Part shown: piece by piece, positions 1-10,565 of the stretch
How the letters are laid out: every line of letters begins with the position of its first letter
Position numbering within the stretch: the first letter of the stretch is position 1
Source: Medicago truncatula
Lineage: Eukaryota > Streptophyta > Magnoliopsida > Fabales > Fabaceae
Length of the DNA: 64,000 bases
Assembly: GCF_003473485.1 (NCBI RefSeq)
Contig: NC_053045.1
Span: 61,174,494 to 61,238,493 of the forward strand
Reading direction: 5' to 3'
Translations under genes and position numbers: made by a program
Notes under the pieces: generated by a model
Databases searched by the model: none
What the model was told of the DNA's origin: nothing
The model's input: the letters and a program-made list of their open reading frames with translations, nothing else

Positions 1-856
1 ACTCAAAATTGAGAGAATAAACTGTCAGTTTAATTTGTAAACTATAACTCTTTTTTTAATCGGTCTATAAACTATATAAATATAATAAATAGTTGCTTAA
101 GTGAAATATCCTATTCATTTTCTAAATGTTTAACCACAGATTATGTTGTTGAATATATTATCAAAAGGATAAATACGTGTGATGAATATCAAAAGGATAA
201 ACCGAGTTTGAAAACTTATGTAAAGGCGTGCAGAAAGAAGTATCCTCAAAGTAAGGGTTGCGTATTGCACATTTTTTTTTTATCTTAATGTAGTAAGTAC
301 AATTTTAAATTTTTAACATTTTGCACTCTTTTTTGCGTATTGCTCAACTTCGAGTCACTTCAAATTATGGGGTTGCTTTTTGCACCCGTGTTTTCTAAAA
401 CCAATTTTTTCTGTAATCCCTTATGTCCCCAGCAACAATCACATGAATTGAAAAGAAAAAAAACCTTTTGAAACATTAAAGCTGAGATTTACATAATTCT
501 GATTTGTTGGATTAGCAAAATACAATCATCATGTGATATATCATTAAGCTGATAAACCAAATCATAGAATCAGCCACTAGTACCTAATCACAAAAAGAAA
601 CACGATAACTCCTGAAATTTATAAATCTCAAACCTGACAAGTACAGCAACGGAGACGTCTATAAATATCCAAAAAAAAAAAAACCTACTTGTATTCTTGA
701 ATTGGACCAAGCATACTATTTAAGTGCACATGTAGGAACCAATTCGATCAAAACTGAGATTTTAGGATCTATATTTAAAAAAACACGTACATACTTCAAA
801 GACCTAATAATATGCAAAATAAATATGCAACACTCTGAGGCAAAAGCCAAACACTG
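1..856. other. Intergenic, left edge of window
   Basis: AT-rich sequence with T runs and no coding frame that I can support. Positions 240-400 contain several loosely repeated phrases built on TTGCGTATTGC and GGGTTGC, and similar GGGTGCAA phrases recur near 5500-5535. About the last 150 bases probably hold the 3' UTR of the methyltransferase gene that ends at 857. Confidence 0.5.
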
Positions 857-3800
857 TCAAAAGCGGCCCTTTCGTTTCCGACCTGTGTACTTGGTATCTA
901 GAGGGACATCGTTTCCTCTTCTTCTCATTTGATCCTTCTTCCTCAGTATCCATTCCTTTCCCTTGCCGCTCTTATTATTCTTTCTCTGCTTCTTAACGGG
1001 TCTATGCCTGTCTGACAAACGTACCTGCAATTTTTTAAACTAAATATAAGCTTGATACAAAAAGGAGGGGTTGCAGCTAAATAAGCAATTTATCATCATA
1101 TTTTGCATTTTCCAAATCTGAAATAAATTTATGGGAATTCAACACCTTGAAATGCAGCTCTCTCTTAACATGGTAAAGACATCTTATCTTAACCACTTAT
1201 AAGAAAAATAATAACTGACATATTAACACATCCATAATTTAAATTATATGCATGTTACAGTAACATTGATTTTTTTCATCAACAATTGAGATTTCTCACT
1301 TTACTATGTAATGTAAATTGCACTCTTTAAAGGAGTCATGTCCAATTTATTAATAGGTAGTGATCTTTAAATAAATCTAACTAATCAAAATAAAAGCATA
1401 ATTTGTAACAAAATGAATAGGTAGAGTGATCTTTGAAGGATGAAATTTAAAGAAACATTCACTGTGCCTATTGGAAAATTCCTGAACCGAATACACAGAT
1501 GTGGTGAGACTTACTGTCTGATTTTCTTCATCTTCACTCTCTTCATCAGATAACTTCTCTTCATCTTCAATTTTACCTTTGGACAAGGATGCTTTCGTTG
1601 ATAGTTGACCACATCCGAGAACAAGAAACTCTTTTCTCTTCTTAGAACTAACATAAGACAATTGTTCTCCAGTAAGTGGAAATCCATGCTCAAGAAGGCA
1701 ATGCAATGATTATTTTCAAAAGAAAGCAATGCTAAAAACCAAATCGAACAAAACAAAAACACGTAACACTGAACTATCGTAAATTTTCTTTCAAACATGT
1801 TACGTAATCAACAATGCATGACCAGATACATTACACATTAGTGATCTTTATCCCATCTTTCATCTCGGCAGGCGCTAAGATGGTTCACTTTTTCAGGTGA
1901 GAGTGAGGAAGTTAAGATGATTCAGTAAGGCATTTAATATATTTCAACTGGTTCTCACCCATGACTTGATTGATACGGGCACAGTACCAACATAATTAGT
2001 CAAATATTGAAAATTTGTAAGAACTTAAGATATGCTACGACCGAGATATGTTAAAGTTTTATGTAAATGCATAATATTTGTAAAGAGACGTTGATATTTT
2101 TTATTAACATACAACTATATATGTAGACGATAATCAAAACTTACAAAAAGATGTGTGAACATAAAAAACACATACACATCCTTCTCTTATCGATATAAAA
2201 AATATATTACTTCCCTTGTAAATAAACCACAAGTGTATTCTTTAACCTAACCAATATCAGAATATCAAAAATATCATCAATCCTATTTAAAAATAAGGGC
2301 CAAGACTCTATTGAATTGCTTACTATTTACTGTCTAATAGTATCATTTTCATCTCCTCATTCTCATCATCCATAAATGCGCATATATTATGACTAGTTCA
2401 CCAATACTAAACTCTCCCAATTAAAGTAGGTCGCCCCTATCATCAAATAGATCACATACATCTACACTAAAATACCACAACCATGTCTCTCTTATTTTTA
2501 TATCCTCAAAGAATGAACAAAGGTGTCTGTAGTATGTTCTACAATTCCTTTCGCAACATGAAGAACAAGGCTGTACAAAATACATTGAAATGTTTTTGGA
2601 GCTGTCTCCCGAAGTAACGAAGAAGTATCCTAAATGTACAAGTCATTACTTTTTTAAAAAGGAAAAAAATAGGATGAAACTCCTTGGATGCATATACAGG
2701 AGTATGTACGCATGTCGGTATTACTATTAGACACGAGTACGACGTGGATACTTTAGCCATTTCAGAATATCTGGCCTTTATAGATTCTCGCAAATAAAGT
2801 TAGGCCAAAACAAGCAGTGACAGGAGAATGGATGAATGGACATAGAGAATGCCCGAGTTACATAATATTATTTTACTCTATATCACATTAAGGTCAAATA
2901 TAATATGAACCTTTTTCACTGTAATGGATAAAATTTTACACTATAATGTTAATCTGTCATGAGACTCCATTCCCCAGTGATTATGACACCTACCAAATAC
3001 TGGATGCTTATGGATAAAAAAAACACTAAAAATGAATAAAAACATATTTTTCAGGCATATTACTTTTGATGGAACAGAGAGCCCCAGTGGTATTGCAAGA
3101 TTTATTCATACCTGTGTGGAAAATCCACCACTATGCCACCAGAAAATCCAGCATGCATTGCAGCATTCAAAATCAATTCACGCTGGTCTACATTTTCAGG
3201 ATACACTTGAAAAACTGCTTTAGCGCCATTGGCCAAACATCTGTATAAAGATGTAAAGAAAGCCCTGCAAAAGAATATAAAATATATAGTTATCGAGTGA
3301 GTGTAAAAGTGAAAATTTGAAGCATAATCCAATCTTAATGCAGATGGTAAGTCAGAGAAATGTGGAATATATGCTTAGAGGAGTTAAAAGAGATTCAACA
3401 CAAATGAGTTTTGAAACAAACAACTAAAAGTAGTATAATAAATAAAGAAAGGAACATACTTCAATCTTAACCGAGGGTTGTGAGAAGATCTATCAGCATT
3501 ACATAACCACTGCATTATCATACAAGAGTCGACAAATTAGTAATGGAAATGAGTAAAACTAAATCAATTTTGGTAGAAAAGGTGGAAAAACATAACTAAA
3601 TAACACCCAGTCCAAAATAGGGAAAGTGGTAGCACAAAAATTTCTCCGAAACTTTAAACTTGACCCACTATAACTGGGTATCATTTCTTCCATACTATAG
3701 GCCTAACACATTCTCGTAATCTTTTCTAGTTTGATTTTCTCAGTTATCGAAAGCACACCTGAACAGCAGATATACTGATGGCCCCATCAATAACTCCAGG

Positions 3801-4840
3801 ACGAAGCCCTAAACCCTGAAACCAAAGATACAGTATAAGATACAACCGTAAGGCAGGATACAGAGCATTCATTATAACTTCATTAGATATGGATAAGTTA
3901 ATCATTGAACATGGACATAATCAGAAAGGGAAGGAAGCTGAAAGCGTTTAGTGCATAATAACATTTAACTGACATGAACAGAAGCAAAAACAAAAAGAAC
4001 TGTGAAATGAGGTAAATATAATACCTGACCCATGTCACTGAGTAAAAGATCACCCTCAACCTCTCGCTCCAATGCAATGTCTACGAGTTACAAATTTTAA
4101 AATAAAATTACAAACAATGAAAAATAGACAGGAACAACCATACTTGGGGCTTGTTTGGTTTGACTTATTTGAGCTTATCTACTGATATAAGCATTCGTGT
4201 GACTGTCAAAGAGCAGTTATGAAAACAACTTACGACATGTTCATAAATTGTTTTCAGCTTATGGCTTATATAAAGCAATTTAATTTAATTTTTATTTTCA
4301 TCTTTAGTTATAGAAATAGCTCTTACATAAGGACTTATGCCATAAGCTGAAAATTAAGTTATGTTTATCCAAAAACGGCCTTAGAGAGCGAACAGTAGGG
4401 GAAAATGAAAACATACTAAGCATTGAGGGTGAAATGTCGAGACCAATCCAATGATGACCTTCCTCAGAGAGTGTCTCACCACTGAGTCCGGATCCACAAC
4501 CTACAAAAATCAGGCATGATAATTGAAAATGAAAAAAGAAATGAGAAAATGAATTGAAATTGAAATATAATACCAATGTCAAGGAGTAGTTTGGGAACAC
4601 CGTCTTCAGGTAAAGCAAGTAGCTCCAATGCTCGTTCTGAGAGTGAGGCCTATTTGAGATAATGTGCGAAATCATGAGAAATTAATAGAATTGAATTGAA
4701 TTGAATTGGAAGAGAGAAAAGAAATTGAAGTTGAGAAGAACCTGAATATCGATAATACGGGAAGAAGAAGTATACTTGCGAGCTTCGGTATCATCGTAGA
4801 ATATCTCAGGTGGTGCCACCCGCTCTGGTCGAGACGCCAT
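857..4840 (-). CDS. RID2: 18S rRNA (guanine-N7)-methyltransferase, BUD23/RID2 type
   Basis: Nuclear or nucleolar SAM-dependent methyltransferase that modifies a guanine in 18S rRNA during small-subunit maturation; in yeast and human it works with the partner Trm112. Exons on the minus strand: 4742-4840, 4574-4649, 4417-4500, 4025-4080, 3759-3815, 3460-3509, 3112-3264, 1515-1647, 857-1024. They join in phase to 291 aa, about the length of the Arabidopsis protein. Seen: N-terminus [17 protein letters not shown], the SAM-binding loop DIGCGSG at about residues 57-63, a Rossmann methyltransferase core, an acidic linker ([16 protein letters not shown]), and a very basic tail ending in GRKRKGRF typical of this family. 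The start is the first ATG in a context that matches family N-termini. Introns range from under 100 bp to about 1.5 kb; one carries a MITE (4147-4380). The family call is firm; the symbol follows Arabidopsis RID2 (At5g57280, from memory). Confidence 0.95.
4147..4380. mobile_element. Fold-back MITE in the third intron of the methyltransferase gene
   Basis: The left end reads GGGGCTTGTTTGGTT and the right end reads CCAAAAACGGCC, giving imperfect inverted ends. The interior repeats GCTTAT and ATAAGC on both strands. From memory this pattern belongs to a very abundant non-autonomous DNA element of legume genomes. I could not settle the target-site duplication. The element has no coding capacity and lies within an intron, so it should be spliced out. 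Confidence 0.7.
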
Positions 4841-5095
4841 CGCTAAAACCCTAAACCCACACTCTCTTACCCGCCGCCGCGACACCAACCAACAATCCTG
4901 TAATTCAGCGTTTGGAAATTTCCAAAACTAATAATTATTATTTTATTTCAAAAGAAAAAAAAACATGGCAGTAACATTATAAGTTTATTGACTTGTAGTG
5001 AGAAAATAAGCTAGAGGTTGCAGAAAATATAACTGAAAAAAAGAAAGTGATTTTTTAAATTGACCCAACAATAAAATCGCTCTGTTTGTTAACTT

Positions 5096-5215
5096 AAATT
5101 CAGTTTAAGTAGGTTCATGTAAACTCTAAACTAAGTTTACATGAACCTACTTAAACTGAGTTTACATGAACCTACTTAAACTGAATTTACATGAACCTAT
5201 TTAAACTGAGTTTAC
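5096..5215. repeat. 25-bp tandem repeat with an inverted copy (hairpin)
   Basis: Three head-to-tail copies of a 25-bp unit (AGTTTACATGAACCTACTTA plus AACTG) occupy 5134-5208, followed by a 7-bp partial copy. The third copy has two changes. Directly upstream, 5101-5125 is the exact reverse complement of the unit, separated from the first copy by 8 bp, and pairing extends to about 5096. The array can fold into a perfect 25-bp stem. The rest of 4841-5921 is AT-rich, with no gene seen. Confidence 0.9.
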
Positions 5216-5921
5216 AAAATCGCAGAACTGTGAATCGCAGAACAAGGAAAACACAAAATCAGAACTGAGAATCCGTAACAAGAAAAATACAATCGATTGA
5301 AGAACAACATTTGCTAACCTGATTTGCTTCGAATTTTCTTTGAAATCATGAATGGACGTGAGAAAGTATGGTTTTGAAAATCTTCGCAGAACACAATCGA
5401 TCGATTGGATAATTATGGTTTTGGAAGAAGGGTTTTGGGGTGTAACCAAAAAAGAAGGAATAGGTTTGAAAATCAAATTTTATGAAAGGGTAATCTTGTC
5501 ATTTTGGGGTGCAACCATGATTAACTAGGGTGCAAGTAGAAAAACTCTTATATTATTCTGTCTTTTTTTAAATATATTTTTTCTTTGATCAAGTAGTTTA
5601 AGGCCGAAAATGATGTTGTTTCCTTTAGCATAGAAAAGTGAATTACGTGTGAGGAACAAATATAGAAGCCAACTTCAATTGAATAATCCAATCAGAACAA
5701 CGTCAAATTAATTCATAAATGAAATCTGCATGTATCATGTACACATTGCATGGGTTAATTTCAAGCTAAAATTCCGACTCTTTCATGCAACAAAAACATC
5801 ATCACAGGAAATTCATTTCATCCAACTGAACACATCATTTACGGCAACAAAGACAAAACATTTTTATTTTCTCAAGTTTATTCAATTTTCCCAATTAACC
5901 ACAACCTCTTAGTAATTAGTA

Positions 5922-5932
5922 TATATATATAA
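5922..5932 (+). promoter_or_regulatory. Possible TATA box of the acyltransferase gene
   Basis: A TATATATATAA run lies 60-70 bp upstream of the first ATG at 5992, a suitable distance for a plant core promoter with a short leader. AT-rich surroundings make this a weak call. Confidence 0.4.
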
Positions 5933-5991
5933 CACACCTGCAATGAATTTTTGATCCAACAAACTATACTATCAAAAAGTGTGACAGAAAT

Positions 5992-7377
5992 ATGATAGCA
6001 AACATGTCATCATCCTCCTCCTCCTCAAAAGTAACATTGAAAAGTTGTTACTCTGTGAGACCAATGGAACCAACATGGTATGGTCGATTACCATTATCCG
6101 AATGGGATCAAATTGGAAACATAACACACGTTTCAACAATTTACTTTTACCGCCCCCCACAAAAATGGCTTACCTCCCCCAATAAAATCGCCACCACTTT
6201 GAAAGACTCATTGAGCAAAGTCCTTGTGCCGTTTTATCCACTAGCCGGTCGTTTACAATGGAAAGAAAGCGGTCGTTTTGATGTCGAATGCAACTCATTG
6301 GGTGCTCAATTCATCGAAGCAGAATCGTCGTTAACCTTATCCGAACTAGGTGACTTTTCACCTTCTTGTGAATATTATCCTTACCTTATCCCGCACATCG
6401 ATTACACACGCCCAATTGAAGACATTCCATTGGTTATTGTTCAGCTCACAAATTTCAAATGTGGTGGTGCTAGCATTAGTTTGTTAATCTCACACGCGGT
6501 TGCTGATGGACCAAGCGCATTGCATTTCACTTCTGAGTGGGCACGACTTGCGCGTGGCGAGCCTGTGAGAACAATGCCATATTTTGATATAAACGTGTTG
6601 TCGTCAAGGTCAAATGTTAATGTTAATGAATGGGAGTTTAATGAACCTCCGTTATTGTTAGGAAATTCGAATAATGTTGAAGAAAGGAAGAAAAAAACAA
6701 CGGTGGCTATGCTAAAAGTGAGTAAAACACAAGTTGAAAAGTTGAGAAAAACAGCAAATGAAAGTTGGGAAAAACCTAGCAATGGTCGAGGTTATACGAG
6801 ATATGAAACCTTAACCGGTCATGTTTGGAGAAGTGCAAGTAAAGCTAGAGGGCATGCAAATGACCAACAAACTTCGCTTGGTGTTTGTGTTGATTGGAGG
6901 AATCGTGTGGAGCCTAATTTACCAAAAGGGTATTTTGGGAATGGGACTTTGGATGTTGTGGCTACTAGTCTTGCAGGGGATTTAATATCTAAGCCTTTAG
7001 GGTATGCTTCAAGTAGGATAAGGGAAGCGATTGAGAAAGTGAATGATGAGTATGTGAGAATGGGAATCGAGTATTTTAAGAAGCAAGAGGATTTGACTAA
7101 GTTTCAAGATCTTCATGCTAAGATGGGGAGTGATGATAAAGGGCCATTTTATGGGAATCCAAATTTAGGAGTGGTTAGTTGGTTGACATTGCCAATTTAT
7201 GGACTTGATTTTGGATGGGGGAAAGAAGTTTATATGGGGCCAGGAACACATGATTCAGATGGAGATTCTTTGCTTCTTCCTAGTTATGATGATGATGGAT
7301 CTTTGTTGGTTGCTATTTGTTTGCAAGAGGTTCATATGGATGCATTCAAGAGGCATTTTTATCAAGACATTGTGTGA
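5992..7377 (+). CDS. BAHD acyltransferase, spermidine hydroxycinnamoyl transferase-like
   Basis: Cytosolic acyl-CoA-dependent acyltransferase that moves a hydroxycinnamoyl or similar acyl group from CoA to an amine or alcohol. One uninterrupted frame of 461 aa, normal length for the family. Seen: the catalytic motif HAVAD (HxxxD, His168 and Asp172), the structural motif DFGWG at 406-410, and the N-terminal signature EPTWYGRLPLSEWDQ followed by a TIYFY strand. This N-terminus and the FxCGGxS strand before the active site most resemble Arabidopsis SHT (At2g19070), which acylates spermidine in the anther tapetum. The acceptor cannot be read from sequence, so HCT-like or other BAHD activity remains possible. 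ATG at 5992 is the first in frame; a second ATG at 6004 (MSSSSSSS) is equally possible. Runs of Ser and of Asp codons (DDDG near the C-terminus) are local simple sequence. Confidence 0.9.
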   Translation: MIANMSSSSSSSKVTLKSCYSVRPMEPTWYGRLPLSEWDQIGNITHVSTIYFYRPPQKWLTSPNKIATTLKDSLSKVLVPFYPLAGRLQWKESGRFDVECNSLGAQFIEAESSLTLSELGDFSPSCEYYPYLIPHIDYTRPIEDIPLVIVQLTNFKCGGASISLLISHAVADGPSALHFTSEWARLARGEPVRTMPYFDINVLSSRSNVNVNEWEFNEPPLLLGNSNNVEERKKKTTVAMLKVSKTQVEKLRKTANESWEKPSNGRGYTRYETLTGHVWRSASKARGHANDQQTSLGVCVDWRNRVEPNLPKGYFGNGTLDVVATSLAGDLISKPLGYASSRIREAIEKVNDEYVRMGIEYFKKQEDLTKFQDLHAKMGSDDKGPFYGNPNLGVVSWLTLPIYGLDFGWGKEVYMGPGTHDSDGDSLLLPSYDDDGSLLVAICLQEVHMDAFKRHFYQDIV

Positions 7378-8810
7378 TCCATGGATGTATTGACATGCAG
7401 AAACTAAAAATAAGTTGGGTAATTCTAGACTTTATAAATAACCTAAACAAAATAAGTATAAAATTTAATTGAATTATATGTAGCAATGTAATATTCATTT
7501 CATAAGCATATGTGTGTTGCCTTGTAATCTTGTTTGATCGATGTCATTGTGATAAAAGTATAATGTATGAATTGAATTGCTTCCCCACAGATATGATTTA
7601 ACTTTTTTTTTTTTCTTCTTCTTTTTATGAGTTTCTATTGATCGGTTTTCAATGTTATCACCCATGTCTAAAAAAAGTAAACAACCATTTTGAGTCTTAA
7701 CCAAAATGCTCATTTTGTGGACTGGTACCACCTCTTCTAATAAGAGTTGGAATCAAATACATGAACATTTGTCGAAGTCCCAGACCCTCTCAATCATAAT
7801 ATGAAAATGAAACTCTTATTTATAGGTAGTGTGAATTATCTTAAGGGAGCATTTTGACGCATGCTAGACAATTTGAATGAGTTATTTCATATTCGGTAAA
7901 TTTAAAGTCTCAAATTAACAAATATTTTAATGATACCTTACGTGGTTGAAATACAATTGAAGAATGAAATGACATTTTAATTGAGAGAAATAGTTATAAC
8001 TTATAATTGATTGATATGATTATAAGTGATGCAATGTGAAAAGACAATATCAAAAAATACGATAATACAGTACAAACTTATATATTCCAAAATTAAGTTG
8101 TCAATTTCCGTAATTTTAAAGGATCCAATGATAAAAAGTAATGGAAAAATAAGGTGACCTTTTTATAAATATTTGTATTTGGAAAATAATTATTGACTTC
8201 ATAAATTTAAATGGTTTGATATGAAAATACCAATGTGTATATGAATAGTGAGCAACTATAATCTGTGTTCAAAATGAGCATGAACAAAGTTCATTATTTA
8301 TGCTCATTTGTGGATATAAAAGGAGTAAAGGACAATCACATTGAATGTTAGTTTAGTTGGTAAAAAAATATTCATACCCTATAATTAAAAACATGAATTA
8401 AATTTTTACGTTGTATGTGATGATTTTTTCTTTATCAATGATGTGTTCTTTGAGTCCTGACTTTTGTGAGTCATCGAAATTCAACTCAGTTAAAATTTAT
8501 TCTACATATAAAAGAAAAAAGAGATTGAAAACATAACAATACTATTTTATTTTACTTAGACATTAGGTGTTGGTTTGCTTAATTTGAAATGTAATATATA
8601 CTTACTTATTGTTATGTCAACCACTATATTTTCTAAAAAAAAAAAAAAACACTATATACAAAAGTTAATGTCAATATTGATAACTGTTTTAACGTCAGAG
8701 GTTATTTTAACTAATAAATTACACAATAAAAGACTATTTTAAAATTTCAATGTGGCTCGATAATTATTTCAATAAAAATTGTTTTATAAAGAGAAAATGA
8801 TATTAGGATG
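7378..8810. other. Intergenic, acyltransferase to MITE
   Basis: The first ~150 bp are the likely 3' UTR of the acyltransferase gene. The rest is AT-rich with short T and A runs and no supported gene. A poly(A) tract at about 8635-8649, preceded by TTTCT, is flanked by two copies of CACTATAT, and is treated with the other small poly(A) insertions. Confidence 0.5.
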
Positions 8811-8988
8811 ATGTTAACTTGTGTCCTTAGGGCATATGTTAAGCATTAATTTCATTTCATTAATGGTAAAAATTTAATAAAAAAAAAATAAATATTAAAC
8901 TTTTTATGCAATAAATTAACACAATTATCAATACATAATTTCTATTAGTGAAATTCTTAACATGTACCTTAAGAGCACAAGTTAACAT
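8811..8988. mobile_element. Fold-back MITE of about 178 bp
   Basis: The two ends are inverted copies over about 33 bp: the left begins ATGTTAACTTGTG and continues through GGGCATATGTTAAG, and the reverse complement of the right end begins ATGTTAACTTGTGC and continues through GGTACATGTTAAG. The middle is A/T only and non-coding. The size, inverted ends and AT content fit a non-autonomous DNA transposon. The family is not assigned. Confidence 0.7.
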
Positions 8989-9099
8989 TTCTCTTATTTA
9001 AATTGGTAAATTAAGATGGTTTTTATCCGACCAGATAAATTAATCCATCTATCTATGAATTCAAATGAATGATATATGTAGGTATAAGATTGGGCGGTA

Positions 9100-9322
9100 A
9101 ATTAACTGACAATCCCCCATTCCCGGTTTTTCTAGTTTTTCGCATCCAATCCTCACAATGCGCTCTTCCACTACCACAACTCTTTCTCCGCTCATTCATT
9201 TCCTTCACTTCTCTCTACATTTTCACATTTTTTTTTTTCAAAATTAAATTTTCACAAACAATAATCGACTCTAAATTCCAAGAAGAAACAGCAATGAAAT
9301 TTACAGATTTGTAAATTGGTAG
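9100..9322 (+). other. Putative 5' UTR exon of the villin gene
   Basis: A CT-rich stretch ends in a good donor (TAG/GTACTT at 9323, or TTG/GTAGGT at 9319). A matching acceptor, CTTTCAG, ends at 10507, 58 bp before the villin ATG. A leader exon followed by a ~1.2-kb leader intron is therefore likely. Its 5' end cannot be seen. The intron interval contains no gene that I can support. Confidence 0.45.
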
Positions 9323-10565
9323 GTACTTCTCTATCCATTTTCATTTTCATTTCTTAAATTCCAAATTCTTACAACAATTGGAATGCATTGCTTGGCGTGT
9401 CCGACATGACACCTACAAATGTGATTATTTTACTTTTTTCAAGTTTTTTTTTTTATCCGTGTAGACGTGTCCGTGTCATTAGTGTGTCTGGTGTCTGTAT
9501 ATTTGTTTGTGTTTCATAGACGCATTGAATTATTGAAATTGTGCTTGAACAATTTTGTTTTGTCTGTTATATTGGATCTGTTCCTATTCCTTTTGTTTCC
9601 CTTAATTTTAGGTGTGTCATGTCAAAAACACAACATGACAGAAATAGAAGTAGAAAGAGTAAACAATGTTATCTGATAAGTATTGAAAATGCAATTTCTA
9701 AAGCCAAACACATTCTGCTGATTTTTTTTTAGAAAACTTGGCATTTAGCATAAGGAACCTTTAAAGATTTTCATATTTATCCGTGTATTCAATATTTTTT
9801 TGCAAACAACCATGAATATATAGTTTTTTTTGGTTCAAATAATTCTAGTGGCGAAACTTACCCACACTAACTAAGAAGTGAAGAATTGCAGGTTCAAACA
9901 TGCACCACTACATATCAAATATCTATGTAGTCTTTCACGATCTTAGTTGTACTTACGAGTTATGAAACACCATGAGATAGAGATAGTCATTTACACACTA
10001 AAGAATTCAAATGTGCTCTTATTCCTGCAATGTGCAGTCAAAATTTAAATTTAAATGAATGGAAGGTGAAGAGATTAGATGAGTGGTGGTGAAGAATTCA
10101 CCCTTACTTGAGTTTACATTATGTGGGCTATTAATATCAGCTGAAGATATGCCTAGAAGATTACAATACCTCAATATGTTAGTTAACTATGATAAAGTTA
10201 AGTTAGTAACGGTTTTTACTGTTTCTCCGGCGTAAGTGCATATATGGGTAGCAGAGAAAACATAAATGGCTGGGCTTACAATTCTATCTTTTATTATCAA
10301 TTTTTGTATGCTGAAGGATCAATTAATAATGTTCACCCTCTGTATCATCCTATAAATTGATTTTTATTCTTTACAAATTATGTTTGCTCATTAGCCAAAT
10401 TTTCCTGCATGGAAAAAGATAATTGAAGCAAATATCATTGACGACTATAGACTATTCAAAGCTTAGTTTTCATGATTGAGATTATATGACTGGTGGCTTC
10501 CTTTCAGGGCAATTCTTTGCTAGACTCAAGCTAGATCGTGAAAGACCAAACAATAGAAGAATAAT

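Noticed and set aside
5096-5215. Tandem 25-bp units considered as a CRISPR or centromeric satellite
   Set aside because: No spacers, only three units, and an inverted copy; it is a local repeat.
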